Shown piece by piece: positions 1 to 8,528 of a stretch of DNA of 64,000 nucleotides. A program made the translations under genes and the position numbers. The stretch is from Opimibacter sp041746735 (GTDB lineage: Bacteria; Bacteroidota; Bacteroidia; Chitinophagales; Saprospiraceae), in contig JBGTGP010000036.1 of the NCBI GenBank assembly GCA_041746735.1, forward strand, positions 1-64,000, read 5' to 3'. The number at the start of each line of letters is the position of its first letter. Position 1 is the stretch's first letter. The notes under the pieces are model-generated. The model had not been told where the DNA came from, searched no databases, and was given only the letters and a program-made list of their open reading frames with translations.

Positions 1-84
1 ATCCAGTACTACCTTCTTACGTACCTCCGGAGAAAAGACTCGACGGGGCTTTAAGAACATTTTTGCTTGCTTTTGATTTGCCAT
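1..84 (-). CDS. IS3-like transposase OrfA, N-terminal fragment (runs off left edge)
   Basis: The reverse strand reads an open frame from ATG at 84 to the window edge, 28 codons, with no stop. It contains KPRRVFSPEVRKKVVLD, which resembles the N-terminal helix-turn-helix start of OrfA proteins of IS3-family elements (typically 'RRxFSxExKxxVVxE'). The family assignment comes from this short stretch only. A second in-frame ATG lies at 60. The rest of the element is outside the window, so it is unknown whether it is intact. The probable transposon end lies just upstream (85-136). Confidence 0.6.
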   Translation of the reverse strand, partial: MANQKQAKMFLKPRRVFSPEVRKKVVLD

Positions 85-136
85 TTTTGACCAAATTTGT
101 TTTCGTTTTTTGGTCAACCTATTTCAGTCACGGACA
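85..136 (-). mobile_element. Probable terminal region of an IS3-like element
   Basis: Read on the reverse strand, the stretch before the OrfA start begins TGTCCGTGACTGAAATAGG at 136 and leads into the coding start at 84. IS3-family elements usually begin 5'-TG and place the OrfA start 50-100 bp inside the end, which fits. The opposite inverted repeat and any target duplication are outside the window, so the boundary at 136 is an inference. Intergenic repeat module A begins about 10 bp further on. Confidence 0.4.
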
Positions 137-146
137 GGTGAATGTG

Positions 147-172
147 CCGGAATCTCCGCTGCGCTTTGATCT
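147..172 (+). repeat. Intergenic repeat module A (partial copy)
   Basis: Contains GGAATCTCCGCTGCGCT, identical to the core of the module A copies at 286-321 and 18609-18641 (reverse). The second half of the module is replaced here by unrelated sequence before the heptamer tract. It lies next to the IS end. Confidence 0.7.
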
Positions 173-188
173 ACACATTTGAATCTGT

Positions 189-275
189 GTCATCTGGTAT
201 CTTCAAATCTGGCATCTGGCATCTGGCATCTGGTATCTGGCATCTGGCATCTGCTGCTCTGGCATCTAACATCCC
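189..275 (+). repeat. TCTGGCA heptamer tandem tract (module B)
   Basis: Six contiguous 7-bp units of TCTGGCA (one is TCTGGTA) occupy 208-249, with degenerate units on both sides. A shorter inverted version of the same words (CCAGATGCCAGAT) occurs at 18593-18620 next to another module A copy, so the tract belongs to the dispersed composite repeat. There is no open reading frame through it that looks coding. Confidence 0.8.
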
Positions 276-285
276 GCCTAACGGT

Positions 286-321
286 CGGAATCTCCGCTGC
301 GCTTCGACTGGCATCTCATAA
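286..321 (+). repeat. Intergenic repeat module A (full copy)
   Basis: A 36-bp module, with core GGAATCTCCGCTGCGCT followed by TCGACTGGCATCTCATAA. It matches 62885-62920 with about three mismatches, and the reverse strand of 18609-18641 with a one-base length difference. It lies 85 bp upstream of the serine hydrolase gene. Confidence 0.8.
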
Positions 322-406
322 CAGCATGAATTAAATTATTCTGGATACTATTGAGAGTATGTAATCCTTCAATAAGTAGTTTTATGTTTTGTAAACAGAT
401 AATATC

Positions 407-1726
407 ATGAGTAAGGCGCTAATTCTCCTGCAGTCTCTCCTCCTCGGGTGGAGTGTAAACACCACCCTTGACGCACAATCCCTCTATTTCCCACCCGTCA
501 TTGGAGAAGCATGGGAGACGCTGGATCCTTCAACATTGGGCTGGTGTCCTGATCGCCTTGCAGCCATGTATAATCTGCTGGAAGAGAATAATACCAAAGC
601 ATTTATACTATTGAAGGACGGCCGTATCGTGTTGGAGCATTATTTCGGATCTTTTACCACAGATAGCCTTTGGTATTGGGCCAGTGCAGGGAAAGGACTT
701 ACGGCCAGTCTGATCGGAATAGCGCAACAGGAAGGACATCTTTCCATAGATGACCTGACAAGTGATTATCTGGGGCAGGGATGGACTACCTGCGCACCTG
801 AACAGGAAGATCAAATCACCATCCGTCATCAGTTGACGATGACATCCGGACTGGATGATCAGGTCGGTGACCCGTATTGTACGCTAGATACCTGCTTACA
901 GTTTCTGGCGGATGCAGGCACTCGATGGGCGTATCACAATGCGCCATATACCCTGCTAGATGACGTCCTCAGCGCCGCCACCGGACAAAATCTGAACCTC
1001 TATTTTCAACAGCGTGTCAGAAACCAAACCGGAATCAATGGCCTGTTTCTGCCTGTAGGTTACAACAATGTCTTTTTCAGCCGGCCGAGGAGCATGGCGC
1101 GTTTCGGACTTTGGATATTGGCCGAAGGCGCATGGAACGGACAACCGGTTCTTTCGGATACAACCTATTTCAACCAAATGGTCAATACATCCCAGTCTCT
1201 CAATCTGTCCTATGGATACCTGTGGTGGCTGAATGGAAAACCGTCTTATAGGTTGCCCGGATTGCAGTTTGTTTTTCCCGGCAGTCTGATGCCCCATGCT
1301 CCGAGTGATATGATAGCCGCCCTTGGAAAAAATGGACAATACGTCAACGTCGTCCCATCTATGAATCTGGTCTTGATCCGAATGGGGGAGGCGCCAGAAG
1401 GAAATGAAGTCCCGGTGACCCTGAACGATAAGATTTGGGAGCATATCCGTGGACTGGAATGTGAGACCGCATTACAGGAGTCTTTATCTGCCCGAGATGT
1501 TGATCTGATCGTGTATCCAAATCCTGCGAAAGCGGTGTTTTCTGTCTTGTTGCACAATGAGAGCTTTGATTTTTGGTTGTTTGATGCTGCAGGCAGGATG
1601 CTTCATTATGTGGAGGGATGTTATAATCGGTTGGATCTGCAGTATGAATGGCCTGCCGGAATTTATTTCATCCAAGTTCTTGATGCGGCCGGGATCCGTC
1701 ATTACCGCAGAATCCAATTCAACTAA
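407..1726 (+). CDS. Secreted serine hydrolase (beta-lactamase class C fold) with T9SS sorting domain
   Basis: A 439-residue protein with an N-terminal signal peptide (about residues 1-23, ending LDAQ). The central domain is of the serine beta-lactamase/DD-peptidase/esterase superfamily. The SxxK nucleophile motif is S93-A-G-K96 and the second motif YxN is Y176-H-N178. The third motif of the fold is less clear, perhaps around GKNGQ near residue 307. Residues from about 369 on (IVYPNPAKAVFSVLLHN...) form a type A T9SS C-terminal domain, so the enzyme is probably exported across the outer membrane. The substrate cannot be told from sequence: beta-lactams, cell-wall peptides and esters are all possible in this family. 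It converges with the M6 protease gene, with a shared terminator between. Confidence 0.88.
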   Translation: MSKALILLQSLLLGWSVNTTLDAQSLYFPPVIGEAWETLDPSTLGWCPDRLAAMYNLLEENNTKAFILLKDGRIVLEHYFGSFTTDSLWYWASAGKGLTASLIGIAQQEGHLSIDDLTSDYLGQGWTTCAPEQEDQITIRHQLTMTSGLDDQVGDPYCTLDTCLQFLADAGTRWAYHNAPYTLLDDVLSAATGQNLNLYFQQRVRNQTGINGLFLPVGYNNVFFSRPRSMARFGLWILAEGAWNGQPVLSDTTYFNQMVNTSQSLNLSYGYLWWLNGKPSYRLPGLQFVFPGSLMPHAPSDMIAALGKNGQYVNVVPSMNLVLIRMGEAPEGNEVPVTLNDKIWEHIRGLECETALQESLSARDVDLIVYPNPAKAVFSVLLHNESFDFWLFDAAGRMLHYVEGCYNRLDLQYEWPAGIYFIQVLDAAGIRHYRRIQFN

Positions 1727-1727
1727 A

Positions 1728-1763
1728 AAAAAGAACCTGCCCGACAGGCAGGTTCTTTTTTTA
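1728..1763. terminator. Bidirectional rho-independent terminator
   Basis: A perfect 9-bp stem, GAACCTGCC (1733-1741) and GGCAGGTTC (1747-1755), with a 5-base loop. It is flanked by an A run on the left and a T run on the right, so it can work for both converging genes (407-1726 forward, 1784-4549 reverse). Confidence 0.92.
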
Positions 1764-1783
1764 GCTTCAGTGCTTGTGGCTGG

Positions 1784-4549
1784 TTAGTACTGAACCAATA
1801 ATTTCTCGGCATATATAACCTGACCCGTACCTGTAACATGAAGGATATAGCTTCCCGGAGGTACTGACGAAATCGGGAAACGAAGGTGCTGATGACCTGC
1901 ACCCAGATCATACTGGCCAAATGAACTTATTATACGTCCATACAAGTCATAGAGTTGGAGGTCGACCAAGGATGGGTGATCGAGTCTAAGCCGGACATCA
2001 ACAAATTGTGCTGCCGGATTAGGAGTAAGTTGCAGCCCCGGCGTATCATCAGGATGTGCAGCGATGGGATCTCCGAGCCATGGCCGATGGTAGGGTAATA
2101 GGTCTTCACATCCCTGATCTCCGATATCACCACAAGCTCCCAGCCCATCACCGTGTGACAGGTGGACCTCGGTGGAGGAAAAGGATGTGCAGATTGTCTT
2201 ATTGTTATGACACAGCAGATACATCAGATTGGGATTCTGGCCGGACATACATTCTACAATGATGGCATATACGATAAGAGAATCAACCTGAATGCAGCCT
2301 TTAGAGTCGGTCACAGTCACCGTATACTGGGTACACATATCAGGGCAGACCTCGACATCTTCCCCGGATTGCCCATCAGACCAAAGAAAGGTGTAAGGGG
2401 GTGTGCCGCCGATGACATTGGCCGAAAGATTTGCACACGCACTATAAGGATAGCCAGGTATGCCGACAAAGTTGACATATACGGTCTGATCATCACCTGC
2501 ATCCATTTCAATCGGCGGAGGAATCGAGATCACCTGTTGTCCCATACTTATATTGTTGTGATTGTCCTCGGCCTTCCAGGTGCGGGTGATTTGCCGGGCC
2601 CCATTCTCAAATACGATCTCGCTATCGGTATAGGTGATTTCCGGAGAAGGATCACAATTGTCTGTAGCGGTAGCTTCACCTGTAGCGTCGGGCGTCGTCG
2701 GGCTGTACCAGCAATCCACGAGGACATCTGCCGGAGTGTTGAGGGTAGGAGGCAGTTCATCATGCACGTATACGTTGGTGGTACATTCGTCGGTATTACC
2801 ATTATCATCCTCAACGGCAAGGGATATCAGATTATATCCGATGTGACTGCAATTGAAATTGGTTTGAGACAGCGACCATTGGTTAAAACCGCAATCAAAC
2901 GTACTGCCATTGTCCACATCTGCAATGGCAAGCGAAGCAGTTCCGGCTAAATCCAGATAAAGATTTACGAAAGCCCGGCATACTGCATCGGCAGGGTCAC
3001 AACCCATATTAAAACGGATCAGTGTGCCTTCTTCCCGGATATTGTTAATGTCCGTGTTGGTATTGTCCCCATTGTACCGTTTGCTATTCGGATTACTGGT
3101 ATCGTTGAAAACCTTATTGTTTGTTGTGCCAGGAAACGGGTCACCGCCATTGCCCCGATTGATATTATGGTCAAGTTGGTTGAGGCCATCCGCTTCTTCG
3201 ACATCAACCCACTTATGATTTTCATCCGCATTGGTGGTCAGATTATCGTCAATATGCCAGATGATCATTCCATGACCGGGTACCGCGATGTCAATACCCA
3301 CATTTTGTCGGTTTTCCAGCAAGAAATATTCATTCGGATCCGGTGTGCTGATGCGATAGACTTCGTTGTTAAACAAGCTTGCCGGCCTCAGTTGAAATCC
3401 ATTGACCTGTCCGGTGATGTCAGTGGCCGTTTGCCAGCCGAGTTTGATTTTGGACCAGGCACTAAAGTTGGTTGGGGAGTCTTCACCACCGGCCCAGTTG
3501 CCAGAGCCCATTAATCCCCACCAGCCTATTCCTTCAGAATCTCCGTCACTGTCATCAATATCATACAGATCGGGAAGTCCGAGTCCATGTCCAAATTCAT
3601 GACAGAAAATCCCAACACCGACCATACGCGAATTATTACCACGACGTTCCGGGTTCATCATATAATCATCAATCAGAACGCCATCATACGTCCTTTCCAT
3701 ACCACTATTACTCAACCGGCTTCGGTGGGACCAGATGTAAAGATCGGTGATGGCACCCTCTTCGGCCCCGGGACCTGCGTGGACAAAAATGATACCATCA
3801 ACAGCACCATCCATGTCATTATCATAAACCGAGAAATCCACGCCAGCCGCTTCGGCCGCATCGATGGCTTCACGTCCTAGTTCCCGGGCCCGGCCCAGCC
3901 CATTGTCATCTGCATAGTAGGTGGAATTGTTGGCTGCCGTATACCATCCAAAAACATCGGTGTTCAGGGTAAGCTGATTGAAGGAACTGGTCCTGAAAAA
4001 GTCGCGAAAACTTCCGGTGCCATTAAAATTAGGTTCATTCATCAGGTCGTCAAACTCATCAACAGTGTGGGTAGCAGCCAGGTCAGGATATTGAATCAAC
4101 AGAAGTAGTACACGGTGTGTACCAATCGTAGGAAAGGCCGCCGCCATAGACCTTCTGTAATTTTCCTCCATGGCCTGGAGTCGTTTCTCTTGCCGAACGG
4201 CTTTTGTGTCAAACGTGTTTGGGGCGATGTGTCTCAGGAGCTCCAGTTCTTCCGTGGTGCGGTGGATGGGGTCATGCGCCTGGATACCGGACGGATAGAG
4301 ATGTCCATCTGCACCCAGGATCGCATATTCCAGCACTCCGTTTTCATTTACTTTCAGGGTATAGGCATCCAGTGTCTGCATATAATGCAGATATCTGTTA
4401 CCTCGTCCCTGGACCATCAGTGTCGAACCGTCCGGTTGGTGATACATGACCGGGTACGGTGCTGCTGTGGTGCCAGAGCAGTGTTGGGCCTGCAGTATTC
4501 CGCACCAAAGCAGGTGCATGGCCGCCAGAAAAAAAATAATGTTTTTCAT
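1784..4549 (-). CDS. M6-family (immune inhibitor A-like) metalloprotease with T9SS sorting domain
   Basis: A 921-residue secreted zinc protease. A signal peptide covers about residues 1-21 (ending LQAQ). The peptidase domain contains H317-E-F-G-H321-GLGLPD, the HExxHxxGxxD zinc site typical of M6 enzymes. It is preceded by the FVHAGPGAEEG segment common in the family. After the catalytic domain come a hyalin-repeat-like segment (about 610-690, 'DELPPTLNTPADVLVDCW'), a SprB-like module (GGTPPYTFLWSDG) and a type A T9SS domain (LTPNPAAQFVDVRL, about 850-921). Likely role: extracellular protein degradation for nutrition. A promoter-like pair lies at 4630-4659. Family assignment is firm; the substrate is unknown. 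Confidence 0.93.
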   Translation of the reverse strand: MKNIIFFLAAMHLLWCGILQAQHCSGTTAAPYPVMYHQPDGSTLMVQGRGNRYLHYMQTLDAYTLKVNENGVLEYAILGADGHLYPSGIQAHDPIHRTTEELELLRHIAPNTFDTKAVRQEKRLQAMEENYRRSMAAAFPTIGTHRVLLLLIQYPDLAATHTVDEFDDLMNEPNFNGTGSFRDFFRTSSFNQLTLNTDVFGWYTAANNSTYYADDNGLGRARELGREAIDAAEAAGVDFSVYDNDMDGAVDGIIFVHAGPGAEEGAITDLYIWSHRSRLSNSGMERTYDGVLIDDYMMNPERRGNNSRMVGVGIFCHEFGHGLGLPDLYDIDDSDGDSEGIGWWGLMGSGNWAGGEDSPTNFSAWSKIKLGWQTATDITGQVNGFQLRPASLFNNEVYRISTPDPNEYFLLENRQNVGIDIAVPGHGMIIWHIDDNLTTNADENHKWVDVEEADGLNQLDHNINRGNGGDPFPGTTNNKVFNDTSNPNSKRYNGDNTNTDINNIREEGTLIRFNMGCDPADAVCRAFVNLYLDLAGTASLAIADVDNGSTFDCGFNQWSLSQTNFNCSHIGYNLISLAVEDDNGNTDECTTNVYVHDELPPTLNTPADVLVDCWYSPTTPDATGEATATDNCDPSPEITYTDSEIVFENGARQITRTWKAEDNHNNISMGQQVISIPPPIEMDAGDDQTVYVNFVGIPGYPYSACANLSANVIGGTPPYTFLWSDGQSGEDVEVCPDMCTQYTVTVTDSKGCIQVDSLIVYAIIVECMSGQNPNLMYLLCHNNKTICTSFSSTEVHLSHGDGLGACGDIGDQGCEDLLPYHRPWLGDPIAAHPDDTPGLQLTPNPAAQFVDVRLRLDHPSLVDLQLYDLYGRIISSFGQYDLGAGHQHLRFPISSVPPGSYILHVTGTGQVIYAEKLLVQY

Positions 4550-4629
4550 AATTCGGCTGTTTTACAAGTGGAAAAAATAATTGTCAAATAGGGGCGAGCC
4601 GAAGCGGGGTCTGGGTCAAAAGGGGAAAA

Positions 4630-4659
4630 CGAATATAATTAAAGTTTTTAATTCACAAA
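4630..4659 (-). promoter_or_regulatory. Putative Bacteroidota-type promoter for the M6 protease
   Basis: On the reverse strand TTTG (4659-4656) is followed after 18 bases by TATATTCG (4637-4630). This resembles the Bacteroidota sigma-ABfr consensus TTTG-N19-TAnnTTTG, with one mismatch in the -7 box. It lies about 80 bases upstream of the ATG at 4549. Confidence 0.45.
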
Positions 4660-4819
4660 GCAGGCAATAAATATAACAGGCCCCCGGGACATGGCTATCC
4701 CGATCCCGGAAGAAGCGATTTACGACCCCAGATGTCCTGCACTATGGGGATGTTATAATCCGTTCAGGTTGATGGGTGAAGGGATGAATAGGGATGAAGG
4801 TCTCGCCACAAATGCGAGA

Positions 4820-7036
4820 TTATATTTCACAGACCCCACCCGCACAGGCTACCGCACTAGTGGCCGTCACATCATGATATTCCGGAATCTTGAGCAGGGT
4901 GACAAAATCCACAAGCTTAAAGTGCCGCCGGATCTTGACCCATTTGTGCCAGAGATGGACGTCTTTCATGCAATAGATCGTAATCGTCAAATCATTGTTG
5001 AAGTAATGGCGGCTGAATTGCTTGACCCGACGCAGCCAATCTTTTTTCAACAACACATCGGCTCTTGTCCCGGTGACGGGCAATGAAGGATCCTGGACCA
5101 GACGCACCGCCGTCCACAGATCATTGTTGAAATAATGTAGACCATCCACAATCAGTCCGGACATAAAGATGGATGCATCTCCATATTTCTCGACGATCTC
5201 TTCTGTATTCAAGACCGAAGTAAAAGGCGCCTGAGCATAGTCTTTATCACCAAATCTGGAAATAAAGGAAACGGCCGTAAAGGTGTCCTGATGTTCGAAG
5301 ATGTAATCAACTACTGCTTTTTTGTCATCGATAATGACTGTATTGCTGACATTATGATGGGTCAGTTTGTTGTAGCACAAGGATTCATTCTTACCCTGTC
5401 GTACCCAGGAATTTTGCACGAGCTCGATTAGCTTGAGGTGTTTTACACCCTGCATATCATCTTTGATGATGACCGTATCATCGTTTTCACAGGGGACATA
5501 GACCACCCAGTCAGACTGGGTATTGGACCACAACGACTCTTCCAGCATGTCCGGATAGTGCTCCTGCAAATATTTGGCCGTCTCGCTCTCTTTATTGAGC
5601 TGCATAATCCGGAAGTACCTGCGGCTGTGTTCCGGATGTATGCCGGATGCAGTTTTCAAAATGACAGAGGCATTGCCTGACGGCTTGACAGTGGTGGTGC
5701 GGGCAGCCGGGTTGATCCCCAGTAGTCGGGCAACATCCCGGTTGGTCTGCTTGACGATCTCTGCACCCCGTTGGAGTATCGCTTCGTTGAAAAGTTCAGG
5801 ACGGGACATCCATCCTGTAATGGAAATCCCAATCAACGCTTCACCAACCACAATCTCCTCCGTTTGTTTGCCCAGGTAAGGGAAATCAGTATAGCCCGCC
5901 TGTAACGTACCGAGGATAGCCGCATTCCGGCAGAGTTCATAAAATTTCTCTTCGCTAAACCGGCCTTGTTTGTTGACACAGGCCGAAGCATTGAGTTCAT
6001 TCAGGTTGCAAAACTGAAATACCGCTTCCTGTTTGTTCCGTACCTGTTCATAAAAGTTGAATCCGATCTCAAAACAGGGATTAAACATTTCATCCTCATG
6101 GGACATGAAGACGAAGCCGAGATCATTGTCCCCTTCATTGATCGACACCAGGTCATTGAATGCTTCATAGGAAAACGTATGCCGGAGAAGACCTACCGAG
6201 TTATTACTACGGGCCCGCCATGGATGGGTTTGACGCCAGTTGCCGGTTTTGGCATGAATGAGTTCATGATCATCGGGATCCATGATGATATTCATCGCAC
6301 TCCTTCGTACGCCTCCGGAAAGTACAGCATCCGAGATGTGCATGAACACATCATAGGCGATGATCGATTTGAAAGGAGCACTGTCGGCCTCACCGATATA
6401 TTGGTTCAGCAGGATCTCGATCCGTTCGATTGATTGTCTGAGACCATCCGGTCCGGGAGCCTTAAACCCACCAGAAATCGGAGCCCCTTTGGGCCGGATC
6501 AGGCTATAGTCGAATTTGATCTGGTGTCTGAAATAGTCATTGTACAGGGACGAATGATGACAATACGAACTGATCAATACTTTCACAGCTTCCGACCATC
6601 CTTCAATCGAATCCGGAATGGTAAAAGATTTGATCTTGCCGCCCCGCTTATACAAGGGTGGGAGCTGGCGTACAAATTTATTCTTCAGCGACACACCCAG
6701 GCCTGTACCGGACAGCAAGACAAAGAAACCCTTGTTGAATACATCCGGTGCATAGGCATAGGTCGTGCAGCAGTTATAGATCTTGGCATTGTTGCGGATG
6801 ATCTGTTCTTCCCTGAATTGCAGATTGCGCTGAGAAGCCAGAAATTCTTTGTGATAGTAGGAAGGTGCGATCTCGTCCAGCAACGGATCAATCATGGATC
6901 CGTATTTCATCCGGTGGGTATTGAGGACCTTGTCACAGGCTTCTTCCCAGGTTTCATATCGATCTACTACAGAATCATATTTCAGATAATCACTGTATAA
7001 TTTCAGTTGGGACAAAAACTCCTTTCCTTTATCCAT
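4820..7036 (-). CDS. nrdJ: Adenosylcobalamin-dependent class II ribonucleoside-triphosphate reductase
   Basis: A 738-residue protein of the monomeric Lactobacillus leichmannii RTPR type. It reduces ribonucleotides to deoxyribonucleotides using a cobalamin-generated thiyl radical. Visible landmarks are the N-terminal redox cysteine region NCC (C89/C90), the radical site N-P-C320-x-E322 and the second active-site cysteine C342 (FCNLNE). The conserved KPSGNASVI loop is present, as is the C-terminal shuttle pair C731-AGGV-C736. All catalytic cysteines of a functional enzyme are therefore present. It stands alone, with no NrdR or flavodoxin partner nearby. I found no B12-box-like sequence in the upstream 339 bp. 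Class II enzymes work with or without oxygen, so this suggests tolerance of low oxygen and a need for B12. Confidence 0.93.
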   Translation of the reverse strand: MDKGKEFLSQLKLYSDYLKYDSVVDRYETWEEACDKVLNTHRMKYGSMIDPLLDEIAPSYYHKEFLASQRNLQFREEQIIRNNAKIYNCCTTYAYAPDVFNKGFFVLLSGTGLGVSLKNKFVRQLPPLYKRGGKIKSFTIPDSIEGWSEAVKVLISSYCHHSSLYNDYFRHQIKFDYSLIRPKGAPISGGFKAPGPDGLRQSIERIEILLNQYIGEADSAPFKSIIAYDVFMHISDAVLSGGVRRSAMNIIMDPDDHELIHAKTGNWRQTHPWRARSNNSVGLLRHTFSYEAFNDLVSINEGDNDLGFVFMSHEDEMFNPCFEIGFNFYEQVRNKQEAVFQFCNLNELNASACVNKQGRFSEEKFYELCRNAAILGTLQAGYTDFPYLGKQTEEIVVGEALIGISITGWMSRPELFNEAILQRGAEIVKQTNRDVARLLGINPAARTTTVKPSGNASVILKTASGIHPEHSRRYFRIMQLNKESETAKYLQEHYPDMLEESLWSNTQSDWVVYVPCENDDTVIIKDDMQGVKHLKLIELVQNSWVRQGKNESLCYNKLTHHNVSNTVIIDDKKAVVDYIFEHQDTFTAVSFISRFGDKDYAQAPFTSVLNTEEIVEKYGDASIFMSGLIVDGLHYFNNDLWTAVRLVQDPSLPVTGTRADVLLKKDWLRRVKQFSRHYFNNDLTITIYCMKDVHLWHKWVKIRRHFKLVDFVTLLKIPEYHDVTATSAVACAGGVCEI

Positions 7037-7375
7037 GGGTAAAGCGATCTAAACGTAAAACCAATATTTCCTTTTGGAAAGCGGTGCGGGCAAATGTACA
7101 TATTAGAAATAATCATAATCACTTTTTGACGTTAAAATTTCATTTTTTCTGAAGATTTTTTTCTTCTTTCGTACCTGAAAAGCTCAGGGGTATGTGTACC
7201 CGCTTGTTTTTCAGGACAATAGGCTTTCCCGTGGATAGGGATGTCTCATCAGGCAAGGTTAGGATTCTGAATGTGAGCCGATTAAATAGATAGACCGCCA
7301 ACTACACCGCCATCAACCAAACGATTATATTACATTAGCATGGCAAGGATTGAATGATTGAATACAGTTTAAGTT
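7037..7375. other. Divergent intergenic region between nrdJ and the MscS gene
   Basis: An AT-rich 339-bp stretch. On the reverse strand a perfect -7-like box TACATTTG (7098-7091) lies about 55 bases before the nrdJ start, but no TTTG lies at the right distance upstream of it. I see no cobalamin riboswitch core, no strong hairpin and no small gene. Confidence 0.4.
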
Positions 7376-8257
7376 ATGAGTGAAATTTGGAAAGAGTATA
7401 GCGAACAGTTTCTTCCGTGGCTGATGACGCATGGCATTCGCATTGTGGGGATTTTGATTGGGGCGTATGTGATCAACATGGTGTTACGGCGCTCCATTGA
7501 TAAGATTGTGAGGCTCTCGGTGAAACGGGATCAGTATGAGTCGGCTGAAGGGGAGCGCAAACGGGAGGATACCCTTATCCGGATTTTTACCTGGACCACC
7601 GGTATTGTCATTTTATTAGTTACCGTTATGATGGTATTGCAACAACTTGGGGTTCCTATAGGACCTATGTTGGCCGGTGCGGGCATTGTGGGTCTGGCGG
7701 TGGGTTTTGGTGGTCAATACCTAATCAGAGACATCATTACCGGCTTTTTTATGATCATGGAAAATCAATATCGTATTGGGGATATCGTCATCCTGGACAG
7801 TACCAGTGGCCTGGTGGAAGATATCAGTCTCCGCATGACCACGCTGCGGGATATCAATGGTACGGTGCATCATGTACCGCATGGCGATATCCGACGTGTA
7901 TCCAACCAGTCCAAAATGTTTGCCCGCATCAATCTGAATGTCGGTGTAGCGTATCATTCCAATCTCGATCACGTCATAAAAGTGATGAATGATACAGGCA
8001 TGACATTGGCCGAGGATCCTCAGTATGCTGATTTTATCATCAAGCCTCCGCAGTTTCTCCGGGTCGATGATTTGGGGGACTCCGCTATCATTATGAAAAT
8101 CGTAGGTGATACAGTGCCGCATAAACAATGGGAAATTACAGGGGAGTTGCGTAAACGGCTGAAGAATGCATTTGACCAAAACGGAATAGAAATCCCTTTT
8201 CCACAACGTGTGGTGCATCACGTCAAACCCCCGGATGATAAGGTAGAAAACCGCTGA
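7376..8257 (+). CDS. MscS-family mechanosensitive ion channel
   Basis: A 293-residue inner-membrane protein. Two N-terminal hydrophobic segments (about 15-40 and 72-95) precede the glycine/alanine-rich pore helix MLAGAGIVGLAVGFGGQYL (about 102-120), the hallmark TM3 of MscS. The beta domain follows (RIGDIVILDSTSGLVEDI), then a C-terminal alpha/beta domain to about residue 285. Length and order match E. coli MscS (286 residues). Role: release of small solutes on sudden osmotic down-shift. It is monocistronic by spacing; the next gene starts 270 bp away. Confidence 0.93.
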   Translation: MSEIWKEYSEQFLPWLMTHGIRIVGILIGAYVINMVLRRSIDKIVRLSVKRDQYESAEGERKREDTLIRIFTWTTGIVILLVTVMMVLQQLGVPIGPMLAGAGIVGLAVGFGGQYLIRDIITGFFMIMENQYRIGDIVILDSTSGLVEDISLRMTTLRDINGTVHHVPHGDIRRVSNQSKMFARINLNVGVAYHSNLDHVIKVMNDTGMTLAEDPQYADFIIKPPQFLRVDDLGDSAIIMKIVGDTVPHKQWEITGELRKRLKNAFDQNGIEIPFPQRVVHHVKPPDDKVENR

Positions 8258-8528
8258 TCCGATGTGTTAAGAACACAGTCATATTAATTTGCAAACAGTA
8301 TTTCTTTTTTTTAAGCAAAATTTTTATCTTGCTGCCCAATTAGATGATCTCTCCCTTTTCTGGCAGCGTATGCCTTTGTATATGGAAAGATGTTCTTTTA
8401 AGTTCGGGACTTGTGCCTTGGGTGTTCTTCTTTATGAAGTCTTTCTGCACGGAAAGTAGATGGGTACTCCGAATGTCATGCATGCGGAATGTTGCCTGGT
8501 TATATACATTTTGGAAAACAGATTTCAT
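8258..8528. other. Intergenic region upstream of the small T9SS gene
   Basis: 271 bp. Contains a -7-like TATCTTGC at 8325-8332 without a convincing -33 TTTG at the proper spacing. The reading frame of the downstream gene is open back to 8460, but that extension (GTPNVMHAECCL...) does not look like secreted-protein sequence and precedes a good signal peptide. I see no other gene. Confidence 0.35.

Noticed and set aside
2162..2950. 262-codon forward open frame
   Set aside because: It lies wholly inside the reverse-strand M6 protease gene, and its sequence shows no domain. The reverse gene has a signal peptide, a zinc motif and a sorting domain.
5966..7000. Two adjacent forward frames opposite the ribonucleotide reductase
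   Set aside because: No recognisable domains. The reverse frame encodes a complete class II reductase with all catalytic cysteines.
7037..7375. Cobalamin riboswitch upstream of nrdJ
   Set aside because: No B12-box-like sequence or matching stem was seen on the reverse strand. Only a -7-like box remains.
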